From Straminergon stramineum (lineage: Eukaryota > Streptophyta > Bryopsida > Hypnales > Calliergonaceae): a stretch of DNA of 64,000 nucleotides. A program made the position numbers and the translations under genes. Positions 45,112-56,766 of this stretch are shown one piece after another. A model generated the notes under the pieces. The model ran no database searches. It was given only the letters and a program-made list of their open reading frames with translations, and had not been told where the DNA came from. The DNA lies in assembly GCA_963920665.1 (NCBI GenBank), contig OY987268.1, positions 6,016,501 to 6,080,500 on the forward strand, in the 5' to 3' direction. Numbering within the stretch: position 1 is the first letter of the stretch; the number at the start of each line of letters is the position of its first letter.

Positions 45112-46985
45112 AACTAGGACTTTGATACTTTGTGCTACCAATGATACCTACTAAGGATTGTAAATTTTGGGTCCCTATTTCTAGCTAGGGAGACCTTGCT
45201 AATGTAGATTTTTATACAAATATTAGAGACCTTAAAGCATTAGATATCTATTGGAAATCAATTTACAAGGATGATCTTTGGCCATTCAGTAGAAAATCTA
45301 CTGAAGATATACAAAATTCTCTAAACTATTGATTGTAAATTTTTTTTAAATGAATTTACAACCATAGACTACTGATTTTATAAATTTAAAATGATTCAGT
45401 AAAAAAACATTGAACCACGATGTGCTACAATATAATATAAACATGTGGTGAGATTTTTAGATTTTTAACAGTACATGTCACCACATATGTAACCACAAGA
45501 TCTTGCACTAGACTGGTATAAACATGTGTAGAAGAAATTTGGAAAAATTTAATCTTGTAGATTGCAAGATATTTTTGTTTTGAGTTGAAAAAAAAACTTT
45601 TTAACCTTACTTGGCTAGATTTTAAGACTTTGAATGTTCTAAGCTTGAACGTTTTGCATTGCCAATATTGAATTGGACAGAAAATTATATTGAAGAATCG
45701 AGTTGAAAGTCTAGGAAAAAAAAATTCCAAAACGCATAGTAGATTTTCATTCTTAAAAATTGTTAAGTAGAAGTAGGTACAAGGTTAAAGGAAAATCTAA
45801 ATTATTAATAGGTCTAAGATGGAATAAACACAACTATCCCAATGTTGAGATTGTTCTAGCAAACAAAATAAAACCTATCAAAATCTTTTTTTTGGAAAAA
45901 TTGTGAAAATTGCATTAAAAAATGAATCTAATAGGTTACTTATACAAGAAGATGCTCACATTGTCCCCAAAACAAGGTTGTTCCCTAATTTTCTCATCAC
46001 TTGTCCAAATTGAATGAATCTAATGTTTCCAACTTTCCATACAAAAAAATACTTTCTATGTGAAACAAAATTTTCAAAATTTATTTTGGATTTTTTTGAA
46101 TTTTTTTATATTAGTCAATTGAACCCCATTTAGGACTTTAAAGAATGGCATAAATTTTACTCCCAACACGAAATGGAATTAAAAATTATATTTCCAAAAA
46201 GCTAATGTATTTTTCTATCATTAAAAAAAAGTTTTAAAAATCACAATGAAAATTGAGACTGTAAGAACCTATCCAAAATCCATTTTGTGCCCCAACCATA
46301 CAATAGGACTTTTATGGTAATATAAAAACTATATTCTCCCAAAGCTTATTTGTTTTCCTATCTTAAGAAAAGATTCAAAAAATCATGCCATAAATTGAGA
46401 TCTTAGGAACCAAACCTTGAATTTCTCCTTTAGGAACACTTGGAACTTCAAGAGTTAAAGGGGATAAATCAAAATAGAATGAATTTGAAGTTTTTGAACA
46501 AAAATCAATCCATCTAGTAAAATAAAAAATTAGGGAATTTTTAGTGTAAATTCACTAAGATGCCTATATTGAAATGAACTTAGAAAAAATCTTATTATGA
46601 CTTTTGCAAAAACAATTACCTTATGAATGTTTTTGTTTAGAATTGTAAAGAAACAATTGCATGCAATTTAGAGTTTTGTTGAAAAATCAAAAGTATACCT
46701 TCAATGATGATCACTTATACTTTAAAATGATTTACCCATGGGTGCATGTCATCAGCTCACCTCTATGACCATTATGGCTTTCGCTTTGTGTTTTGTTTCC
46801 ATTTGTTGTTCCAATACATGTTTTTTCTCCATAAGAAAGTGGCCTATTCCAAGGACCACTCTTTCTAGATTCCTAAATCTATGTGAGAGTCAAATTTATA
46901 CCTCTAAGGTCTCCCACAACGGCCCCTAAATCCTTCAATTGTCCATGAGCATCATTGGTAGCACAAAAAACAATGAAGTCCTGGT
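45112..46985. other. AT-rich interval bounded by an inverted pair
   Basis: GAACTAGGACTTTGATACTT and TTTGTGCTACCAATGAT at the left are matched by the inverse (AACCAGGACTTC, TTTGTGCTACCAATGAT) at the right, about 1.87 kb apart. No target duplication was found. Inside, 45690-46020 partly repeats 44770-45110. The minus-strand ORF at 45425-45730 and plus-strand ORF at 46738-46929 have no recognisable features. Confidence 0.35.
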
Positions 46986-47565
46986 TATGGTATTTTTTTA
47001 TTACAATAATCATGCAATTATAGGAGAATGGACACTCAATTTCTTTGAAGCACTAGTCGTGATTGCACTTAGGTGCCTTCAATTCATGACTTTAGTCATT
47101 TGACCTCAAAATTGCATGGCTAAGTCATTTGTTTCTTCACACCTAGTGCAACCTAGATAGATAGATAGCCCAAAACAAAATAAGTTTGTTTCAATCTAAT
47201 GGTCGTCATAGGAATCAATTACATGTTTTTCTAAGTTACACTTAGTTTAGGCATGTGAAGTATTAGGTTTTGTCAAAGTCAACATAAAAATGTTGGTTTT
47301 TTGTTGAGTTGGTCACATTGATTTTGGACACTAGTCAACAAAATTTGTAGATTCTTTTTGTTGATTTGATCTAATATAGGAAAACAAATCAATTTTTTTA
47401 CTACCCAAAATTTCCAAGCAATGGAATTTTTTAACTGTTGCTAGCCCAATTTTTTGAAGAGCCACATACTCTACCCATGGGCACCCATGAGGTTCAAACC
47501 TAATGGAATTAAATAGCTCCATCCAACACACCACCTTTAAAATTACATGTGATGTATAATTTTTT
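46986..47565. other. AT-rich spacer
   Basis: No gene, element end or strong repeat recognised. A 67-codon minus-strand ORF at 47331-47534 (MVCWMELFNSIRFEPHGCPW...) has no known motif and is not called. Confidence 0.4.
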
Positions 47566-48005
47566 TTTCGTACTTATCCATTTACAAATTGTGTTATTTT
47601 TTAAACTCAATAGACTTTGGTGTCCATTTTGGCATAGTAGAATAACATTTTTTCCAAATAACTCTAAGATAAGAAAAGTTGAGAAATCAAGTTAATTTAT
47701 TTTAATCTCCAAAAAAACATTTTTTATTTTGAGTCTCCAAAAAAAGTTATGAACAAAATTTAGAGAGGATGTTTGAAAATGTCAAAATAAATGTCATGTC
47801 CAGCCCCTCTTTGAGTTTTGTCTATAACTTTTAACTGAAGGCCAAAAATCTCAAATGGATTTTTGGAGATGAAAATTACCTTGATTTTAAGACTTTTATT
47901 ATTTCAAACTTTTTTGAAAAAAATTATTCTACTACACCAAAATGGTCACCAAAGTTTGTTGAGTTTGAAAATCACTTAATTGTGAATGCATTAGGAAAAA
48001 TATGA
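47566..48005. repeat. Long foldback (inverted repeat with short loop)
   Basis: The left arm (about 47566-47770) and the inverse of the right arm (about 47806-48005) share AAACTCAA[T/C]A[G/A]ACTTTGGTG, CCATTTTGG, GTAGAATAA, AATCAAG[T/G]TAATTTT and AAAGTTAT; about 35 bp separate them. Arms are imperfect. The structure suits a foldback MITE or a hairpin transcript source. Confidence 0.65.
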
Positions 48006-51000
48006 GTCTCTAAGGGGCTATGAGTCCTGGGCAATAGGGAACAACAAGGAACTTTAGCCAAAAAAATTCCAAGAAAAATAAATATATATAATTATTTTTT
48101 GTTTTTTGTTTTTTCAGCCATCCAATTGCAGAGCCTAGTTAGTGTGGGATAGTTCAATGAAAGAATTTTAAAAATATGTAAAAAATGAATTTTAAAATAC
48201 AGTAAAAATTATGAAATCTCAAGTGGCATTAGTGCGACCACATCAAACTACTATGATTATTTTCATTATTACTTTCATTATTTTAATATTTTTTTTATTG
48301 TGTCACTATTTATAATTGATGATGAATAGTGACCACTATTACTCAAAAGGGTTGTAAGTTCCTTTGAGAGGAACTTCTCAATGAGAAGCAACCTCTTTGA
48401 GGGCTCAAATTTTTCCTAGTGATCAACTGAATAGAAAAGTAGGGGATTTTTTGGGAGTAGATCGCCAAAAACATCCCCAAAAACTATTGATCCAATAAAA
48501 TTTCAATAAAGTTTATTAATTTTAGATGAAATCAATCTCTAAAGAACCAAACAATGTTTTTTGGCATCATAGAAATTCTGAGCAACTTGCGAAGAACGAA
48601 ATTTCCATTGTTTTTCTTTGAAGTTTTCAAACATATAGTCAAGGAATAGCTATAAGGTGCAACAATTTTCATAACTTCTGACCGCATGGTTAGAAAATTA
48701 TTATATGATGTGTAATGTCTCTCTCAACTTGGGCAACTTAAACAACTACTAAAAATGAGTTTTTTTAAGGAACAAAATTTTTTAATTGGTTTTCTACTTT
48801 TATATCTACGAGGATAGCTTTGAATCATTCCATTTTGATGAATGAGATGAAAGTTACGAGGAGTTTTAGTTTGTGGGCAGTTATGAATTGTCTTTCTAAA
48901 ATAAACTTCAAAGTCTTTTATTTAAATCAATTTTCAATATTTTTGGAAAAAATAAAATCTGATGATGTAGATTGTTCATTACAAATTACAACCATTGGGG
49001 TTGGCATTTTCAATTCTATAACAAAATTCTTAACAATTTAGTATTTTAAATCATCCTCTAACCTCTACTTCAGTTTCAACTTACTCTTTTTTTTCAAGAA
49101 TGAATATGAAATTTATTTATTTTTGAAATTTTTTATATGTATTTCCAACTTATTTCTTCAATATATTATAGAGAGTTGCAAGTTGTTGGATCTACACATT
49201 TTGGGGTAAAATGCTTGAAAGATGAAATCCAACCATTTGGAAAGGGATGAAGATACTTCTTTATGAAACCTAAGTATCATGATCTTGCAATTGATAAGAT
49301 TTTTTCTTTTGAAATTTTAATAGGGTGTACTCTAACAAGTTAACTAAAAGATCCTACAATTGTATTTGCTTAAAAATAAATATAGATGAAGATTTTAGCC
49401 TTGCTTTGGAGACTAGTATTTGAAGCAGTTATGGGCCTCTAAATATGAAATAACTTTAGAGTTTAAGGGTGATAGTATTAACATGGTGAATGAATATCAA
49501 AAAATGGATAATTTTTCTAACCATATACAATTCAAGGTGCATCTTGGACACCCACTAAAAAAAATTAAATGGTGGTAGCTCATTAGTAATGAATGTCTTG
49601 GATTATAAAGCAAACACATGTTGAACAGACTCTTGAGTTTTGAGTGGATTGAGAGAGACACCAATTTCAATTAAAATGTCACCATTTAAATTTTAAATTA
49701 AATTAAATTTTCTATATAGTTTTTAGTACCCTCTTGCACCCCACCAACTTGCATACTTGTATTTTTGAAACTTAGTTTCGTGTGCATTTGATATGGGATA
49801 TTTGAGTCAAATTTTGTATTTATATCCGTATCCATATTTCTGCATTGTAGTCTATAACCCTACTTGTAATGGTTGCGATTGATTGCATCAACGACTATGA
49901 TCAATTTGTTTTTGAAGTCCCCAACAATAGTAGGGAAGGTTGCTTTTTTTTTTCTCACTTTTCATCTGACGACATGGGATTTTCAAGGTGGGAAGGGGGG
50001 GGGGGGGGGGAAGGAGCCATAGTTACTCCAACTTGCTATTTTAAATAGAGTTTGGATTCTTTCTTCTTCTATTGAATAAAGGGAGTCACTCACAATAGGG
50101 GGTCAATAGTTCAGCAAACTCACTAACTTTCATATTCACCCTCTTGAGTAGAGAAGAAAGTTCAATGAATTTGTTGAACCTCTAATCCCTTGTCATGTTG
50201 AATTCAAGGAACTCATTGAGCTCAAGTCCCCTTATTGTGTCTCCCTTTAATATTTTAGAAATGGTACCAAAGACATTTTTGTGGGGTCAACCAAAGAGAA
50301 AATGACATGCATGTCTTTGGAATGATGATATTGTACCAAAGGGTTAATGAAGTGGGGTCAACATCCCTTATAGTTCTTTAAAGTTTGGCCTTCCAACCTT
50401 ATTGGCATTTAAGGTATTCATGAAAAACCATTAGGGGAGATTTGAGGGCATAAAAAGACTCTTGCAGTCCTGTTCCTTGTGCTCGGAACCAACCTCTACT
50501 GTCATGAAAAAAAAAAAAAATCAAAATTATTGTTAATTTTTATAATTAAAAAAATTATAAATTATAATATTATTTGATTAAATATTACTATTTGACATGG
50601 TAGTGTCATTGCCAAGTCAAATCATTGTTGTGGCGATGTTCTCCACCATTTGGGAACTCTAGGAATTCACAATCTTCTAGAGGGTTGAAATCCCATCTAA
50701 TGCATTGCAACTCAAGGTTGCAACACCTCATTCCACAAAAGGGGAGATGGGTGATGACAAGAGGATGTGCAATGGTGATAATCCATATTTCATCTTTTCT
50801 TTCCCTTAAGTTTGAATTTGTCAAACCAATTTGCATTCACTTTAGTTTTGATTTTATTTGCTACCAAACCTTGTGATTTGATATTTTTCTGGAATTGTGT
50901 TTAGAATTGCTCCATCCATTTAAACAAAAACAAAAACAAAAACAATTCTATTTTGGGTTCAAACACCTTATCGGTACTTCATTTGAAGAGCCATGAATTT

Positions 51001-51097
51001 CTGTTTACATATGCCTCATCACTAAATTCCATTTTTCTGGTTTCTGCCCGTTTATGCCCATTGAGGATTCTGAGCCAACTAAGGTACTGTAAGTTAA
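48006..51097. other. AT-rich spacer, no gene seen
   Basis: Low-complexity plant intergenic DNA with a G-run at about 49995-50010 and A-runs. ORFs up to about 90 codons (48820, 50606, 50953) carry no recognisable domain. Confidence 0.45.
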
Positions 51098-51850
51098 CCC
51101 CGAATGACCCAAGCGACTATTTTCTGGTTTCTGCCCATTTTCAAATTTTTTATAGAATAAAAATCATGGAGAGAAAATATATACTACATTTTGAATCCAA
51201 TGGTGATAGTTTCATCAAATTCTGAGTTAAACTCCACCTTGTGGAATTTTTCAAAGTTAAGTAGTGTAGAGTAGTCTACAACTCATTTAGGGGGGCTCGG
51301 TTTGGGTATGGACAAAAAAGTCAGCTAATCAATATGATTCTTGCCCACCTCAAAAAAGGGCGGATTCACCTCAAAAGGGCATATCCAAAGAGTTAAAGGA
51401 GAAGACAAAGAAGACAAGTGTCCCATTCTTGTTTTTCTCACAAACACTACTCTCATTTCAGTGACCACCGTGCATTGTAAGCTCCACCATCAATTAAAAA
51501 ATTCTTTAAATGTTGTGAAATTTTACATGTGCATTCTCAACTCTCTTATCTTTCATTGAGAACAAAAGAGTCATCATTTTGAAATATTCTCACAAAAATA
51601 TACTCCTTCAAAGTGCAATGCCTTGTATTTCCATTGACCTAAATAAAATTTCAAACCTAAATATCTCCTAAAATGTGTTGTCAAATAATCTGAACTTTTT
51701 TGAGGTGCTCACTCTCAATGTAAATTTTAAGATCCTATGTTTACATTCTATCAAATCTCAATAAAAAATGAGAAAAAAAATTGCACAAGTTCTAAGCAGT
51801 TTTGGCCCATTTTAAAAACACACTTCCCTTACATCATTAGGGATTCATAA
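51094..51850. mobile_element. PIF/Harbinger-like MITE, family E (second copy)
   Basis: GTTAACCCCGAATGACCC at the left and CATCATTAGGGATTCATAAC at the right, with an interior homologous to 35824-36577: TTTCATCAAATT[C/A]TGA, GATTCTTGCCCACCT, AAATAATC[T/G]GAACTTTTTTGAGGTGCTCA and TTTTGGCCCATTTT occur in the same order. The right end is decayed. Confidence 0.6.
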
Positions 51851-54800
51851 CTACCTGGAATTTATCACAAAGGCGGCCCAAAACTCTACCATAGTCACAC
51901 GTCAATTAAGACCTCATTTTGTTGGAGTTTGTTAGAGCATCTTGCATGTCAACTACAAAGAAGTGACTTGGTATTGTTGGACTAACTAATTCAGCTAAAT
52001 TTAACTTGTGTGGTGGCGTTGCGGGTATATAGTTAGGTGATAATGTGGGCCATTGGGGCTTCGAGGCAAAGGCCCATATTCTGTTCTTAATTTAGAACAT
52101 TGCCATTGTGGCTCAATATACCCTCATAAGACTCCACACTTGTGGCCCAAGACCCAAAACAACCCCCGCTATGATGTTGGGCACTATTTTCAAAGCATCG
52201 GGTGCACCAAGCCTTCTTCTTTTTTCCTCAACTTCAAGTGGACGGTGAACTTTTGGCCAGGATTGGAGTTGATTGCTTTTTAAAGACTTTTTACTATTTT
52301 TAGTTGTGTCACAACCCTAGTTCCACTAGCATCACATTAAGAGCTTCTTAGTTGGAGCTTGCAACTAGAGTAAAAATTTGATTTAAAATTTTTCTTTTTT
52401 AAAACATAGCAACCATGATTGCTTGTAGCCTAAACATGACAATCAACTCTTTGCAAGTGTTGGCACACATTGTGGGGTCATTGAAACATTGAGTGCAACC
52501 TTCTGCCTAAGATTGCCATTTGGGATTTGTCATAGAAATTAGTTTGGCTATCCCACAGAGGTGATGCTCTTAGGTAGGATGGATTGATAGCCATTGTTGT
52601 CCCTTTAGTCACTACCTATAATTAGACCAATTGAACTCACAATTTTTATGTTTACAATAGAATGGAAAATTAGATAGTTTTTGACACATAGTTTGGTCAA
52701 CTCATTGTTTAAAGTGAAAAGACACATTATAGATCTTCATGATCAAAGCAAAAACATGTAGCTTCCTCTTGTAATCCTTGGGGGAATACTATTCTCATCC
52801 ATTTGGTTTTTAATGTGGTTTTTTCGACTCCCTATACAATTGAAATGGTAATTCAAAAGCATTCCTTCAACTTGTAGAATAATGGACGAACCTTCTGCCA
52901 AGTGTCTAAACTACATAGTGGTGTTCCTTGAAGTTATAAAACTATGACTTCTCAACCTAATTCCTATTCTTTCAACGTCAATTCCACTTTGAAGTTGTCT
53001 TATGCCAATTGTTACAATTTTCACCTTAGAATGCTAAAGGACTCAATTGGGCTCAATAGTAGGGGTTACAATTGGGTTGGGGCAACTTTGAATATACTTA
53101 CCTTAACCTCCTGTTCCTACGCAAGTAGACACCTTTTCCAATTCTCATAATCTTTGGACTCAATTCTAGTAAACATCCTGGACATGATGTGACTTGTATG
53201 ATTACTAGGGATTCATCTCAAGTAACAACACCTAAAATCAACCCCTTTCTAAAACCGAAATCTACATATTCTTGCCTAAAATGTACTTCCACTATTTATG
53301 AGATAGAGTGTAGTTCTGATTTTAGAAACATTTATTTTCAACATTTTGCAAATTCAAAGTTTATTCACACGAGGCCTAAAAAAATGCATTCTAAGGGGAT
53401 CTAGATTCTAGAATCTCCTTTTGACTATTACCAATATCCCACTAAAATTTTGTTAACCTAATAATGGGAACCATGATGAATTCTTTACTTTGCATAACAT
53501 TGTTAACCAACATTGGAAGGGTCCCTCTTGCTTCCAAAGAAAATGGTACCCCTAGCATAGCAACTTCCCAACCAACCAATGACTCTCTTGCAATTTTCCA
53601 CTCAACCAATGAAACTAGTGTTACAACTTCCAAGATGACCAATGATTCTCTAAAGATTATAACTAAGTGCACTCCTAGGCATATAGGAAGGCATTATTCC
53701 ACCTCCAATGGGGAATGATTTAGGCTGATTACTGATAGTGCTATGTGCACTTCTCTTGTTCTTCCACGTGTTTTGATGTGTCATTGTTGCATGATTTTGG
53801 ATAATTTGTTGAATATATAACCAATGTTTTGTTTTACTCAATAGACAAGAAGTTCATGAAATAATATGAAATTCTCATGGCTAATTATCCACTTATAGGC
53901 CTAACCAAATAGAGAAAGTTTACTCCGAACTAAGTGAATGGTGTAATTCAAGTATTGTTCATACAAAGAGACAAGCCAGAAATAACCTCTACTTATACAT
54001 GTTTCTAGTCAACTTCAAAGACATAATAAAATATGTCATTTTCGATGGCTAGGGAAGATTGACCTTGCCTCATTCCCTTGCGGTATACCCTTGGGAAATT
54101 TATTTATTTATTTTTCTCCCATGATAAAATTTGGAAATTTTGAATTCATATTTGGAACCAAAAGCCCAAAATTAGCAAGGAAAGGTGAAGAAATACAAAA
54201 TTAATGTGGCACAAAGTAGGAGGCAATGTTTTACATTTGCCCTTGGCTAGGGCAATGAGGGGGGTAATCCTCCCTGGCTATTTGTGATAGTTGCCGATTG
54301 GGAGTTTTGAGAACTTCACTAGTAATTATCTTGCAATCCCAAGATTGAATGGTTTTCTCTTATTTATTTAACAAATGGAAAACCATTGCATTAAAAAAAA
54401 TTACGGGATACAATTAAGCCTTTAAAGGTTTGGACAATGAAGAGAGATGAGCAAATGATAACTAGAGGCCAACAAAATAACTAGATGTAGGAGATCCATA
54501 AACATTGATTACATTTTGGGGGAAGCTAAACTCTTTGAAATAATTTTTAGTAATTAAACTTTTATAAAAAGGAAAATGGAATTGGCATCTGAACCAAGTT
54601 GATTCATATTTTTTTGGATCTTATGTTTTATATGTTTTGTGGGATTAATTACGAATTTTTGAAGGTGAAATACAATGGTTACTAAGAATATCCCCCTCCT
54701 TGAAATGTACACTATTTGTATATTAATGGTGAATTTGAAGAAAACAAAATTATGTACCTTTGCATTATTTAGAAGACATTTTTAGAGTTTGGTCTATTTT

Positions 54801-56015
54801 AGAACCTCCTACCTTATACAAGTAAACATTGAAGAGGTCCAACCTTCTCCTAGGTGATGGACTTGCCATTATGAGAAGCAAAGTGCAAGGAGCTCATCCA
54901 AATTCTATCAAATTGTGACCACATTCTAGCTTCTTGCTGAGGACAACAATAAATCCTTGAGATGGCCTTGATAAGTATTGTTTTTCTATTTTACTAATGT
55001 TACACTCCTATTATACTAATGGTCCATTCATACTACCACAAAAAACAACTAATCGGATTAGGCAACTCAATTGTTGAATTTGTTACATTTAACAACATTT
55101 ATAATCCAACAAGAAAAGTTGAATTATCCATAAAACTCCCAAGACTACAAAACATCCTTAGAGTAGAATTATCTAAAATTAATATACAAACTAAGGTGTG
55201 AATCTTTTCATAATACTATGATTAGGCAAATTGCAAGATTATTTACCTTGAAGTTATAAAAAAAATTTCATTTTCCAACTTCTTCAATAATATTAGCAAA
55301 GTTTGACTCCTCCTAGGGTGAGATATTTGCACTCAAAACAAATATTTAATTTTACAATTTCACACTATATCATGTTAGCTACATATAAGCCAAATTTTAA
55401 AATGAAATGAGGAATTTAGAAAAGCTACCTTAACTATTCAAATTTTTTAGATAACATAGTTTTCAATCCAAACATCCAATTATGTATTTTTAAAATTTTA
55501 GAAGGGAAACAAGTCTTGATACCTTTGTGTCAAAATTTTAGAACACCTACTAATTTTTTACTTTACCAACACCAATCCAAATTTCGATTGTCCTTCAAAA
55601 GAAGATTTTCTTTTTATAGGTTAATATTTTTGCTTTGATAATTTTTTGATGCATGAAATATTTTTTCTCTGTTAATAGGTTATCAAATGAATTTTGGATT
55701 TTCCTAAGTTACACTTACAATATATCCTCATACAATCTTTGTCTTTGAAAGTTTAAACTAGTTCTATGTGCCTCCCAAGGTGTATAATTGCTTACATTTA
55801 CTTTAGAAGCATTTGTCAATATCTAAAAACTCTCATCATTTTTTGTTACATGGTGCTCCAAAGCTTTTGTGGATGATTTTAGGCATACCTTTTCATTTTA
55901 GGGAGTACTTCAACAGTTCTTGCAAATTTGGAACAAGTGAAAAAAAACAAAGCATGCACTCAAAGTCTTTGTATGGAAATCCCCATTCTCAGAAGACATT
56001 TCCAACTTTGAAAAA
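51851..56015. other. AT-rich spacer, no gene seen
   Basis: No domain-bearing ORF. The ORF at 53464-53718 is Thr/Ser/Asn-rich from a short internal duplication (AACCAATGACTCTCTTGCAA / ACCAATGATTCTCTAAAG). The part 54515-54815 is a relative of the family F block at 28912-29190. Confidence 0.45.
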
Positions 56016-56569
56016 CAATGATGCTAGTGTGTGAGTATAAAAATGCAAGCATGTGAACCTTGAGCATACGTATAAGTATATATCCTACAACCATTGAAGG
56101 TGTTTATAATATAAATACCTATAATACAGGTATCTATAATATAATTATATTATAATCACAATTTTTTGAATAATATAGATATCTCTAATATAGGTGTATA
56201 GTCTACTAGGCTCATGGGTTCACTTCTCTCAACACTCCTTTGACAAACATCTTAGATATTTGTTGACTTCTAGGCCTGGCTTATGAAAGTCCAATCTTAT
56301 TGGGATTTTTTGGTACTTTGCTTTTGGGCTAAGGATTGCAATTATGTGAGCTTGAAAGTATAAATCCATGAACCTAAAAGACTATACACCTATGTCGTAA
56401 GTGTTTATATTATAAAAGCCTTCCATAATTATAGTATAACTATGTTATAAATACCTATATTATGGATGTTTATATTATAAGCACCTTTAATAATTGTAGG
56501 ATATCTACTTATACCTACACTTCAAGGCTCACATGCTTGCATTTTCATGCTCACACACTAGCATCGTTG
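56016..56569. mobile_element. MULE-like element with long TIRs
   Basis: The left end CAATGATGCTAGTGTGTGAG continues ATAAAAATGCAAGCATGTGA; the inverted right end CAACGATGCTAGTGTGTGAG continues ATGAAAATGCAAGCATGTGA. Similarity extends more than 60 bases. The interior is the TATA-type minisatellite shared with 5301-6883 and 44166-44579. No clear target duplication was seen. It lies about 200 bp upstream of the ATP synthase gene. Confidence 0.65.
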
Positions 56570-56766
56570 CTTGTGGGCTATTTCTAAAACACAACATCAA
56601 CATATCGCATTCATCCAGAGCCCAACCAGATGAAGTGATACTTCATTCATCCATTCAAGGAGCGAGAGTGACACTCTAGCTACACTCGCATTCTGCAACA
56701 CGTCCATTTTGCACTTCCAATTGGAGCTTTCGATTCGGAGGTCGTTTTAGGGTTTGGCAGGCCACC

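Larger units (their letters stand above)
40070..45115. repeat. Tandem segmental duplication, unit U3 (at least this far)
   Basis: Third unit: leader from GGCCAATAAATAGCATCGATACC, short tandem array, small ORF, CAAATGGTTTGCATGTGAG block, AGCAACAATTAGCAAGCC block, then sequence matching U1 6960-7310 (GTAGATACAAGATGG and ACCTTTACATCACT). It is interrupted by three U3-specific insertions (42218-42779, 43378-43943, 44166-44579). A second copy of the last block occurs at about 45690-46020. Homology beyond about 46100 is unclear. Confidence 0.6.
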
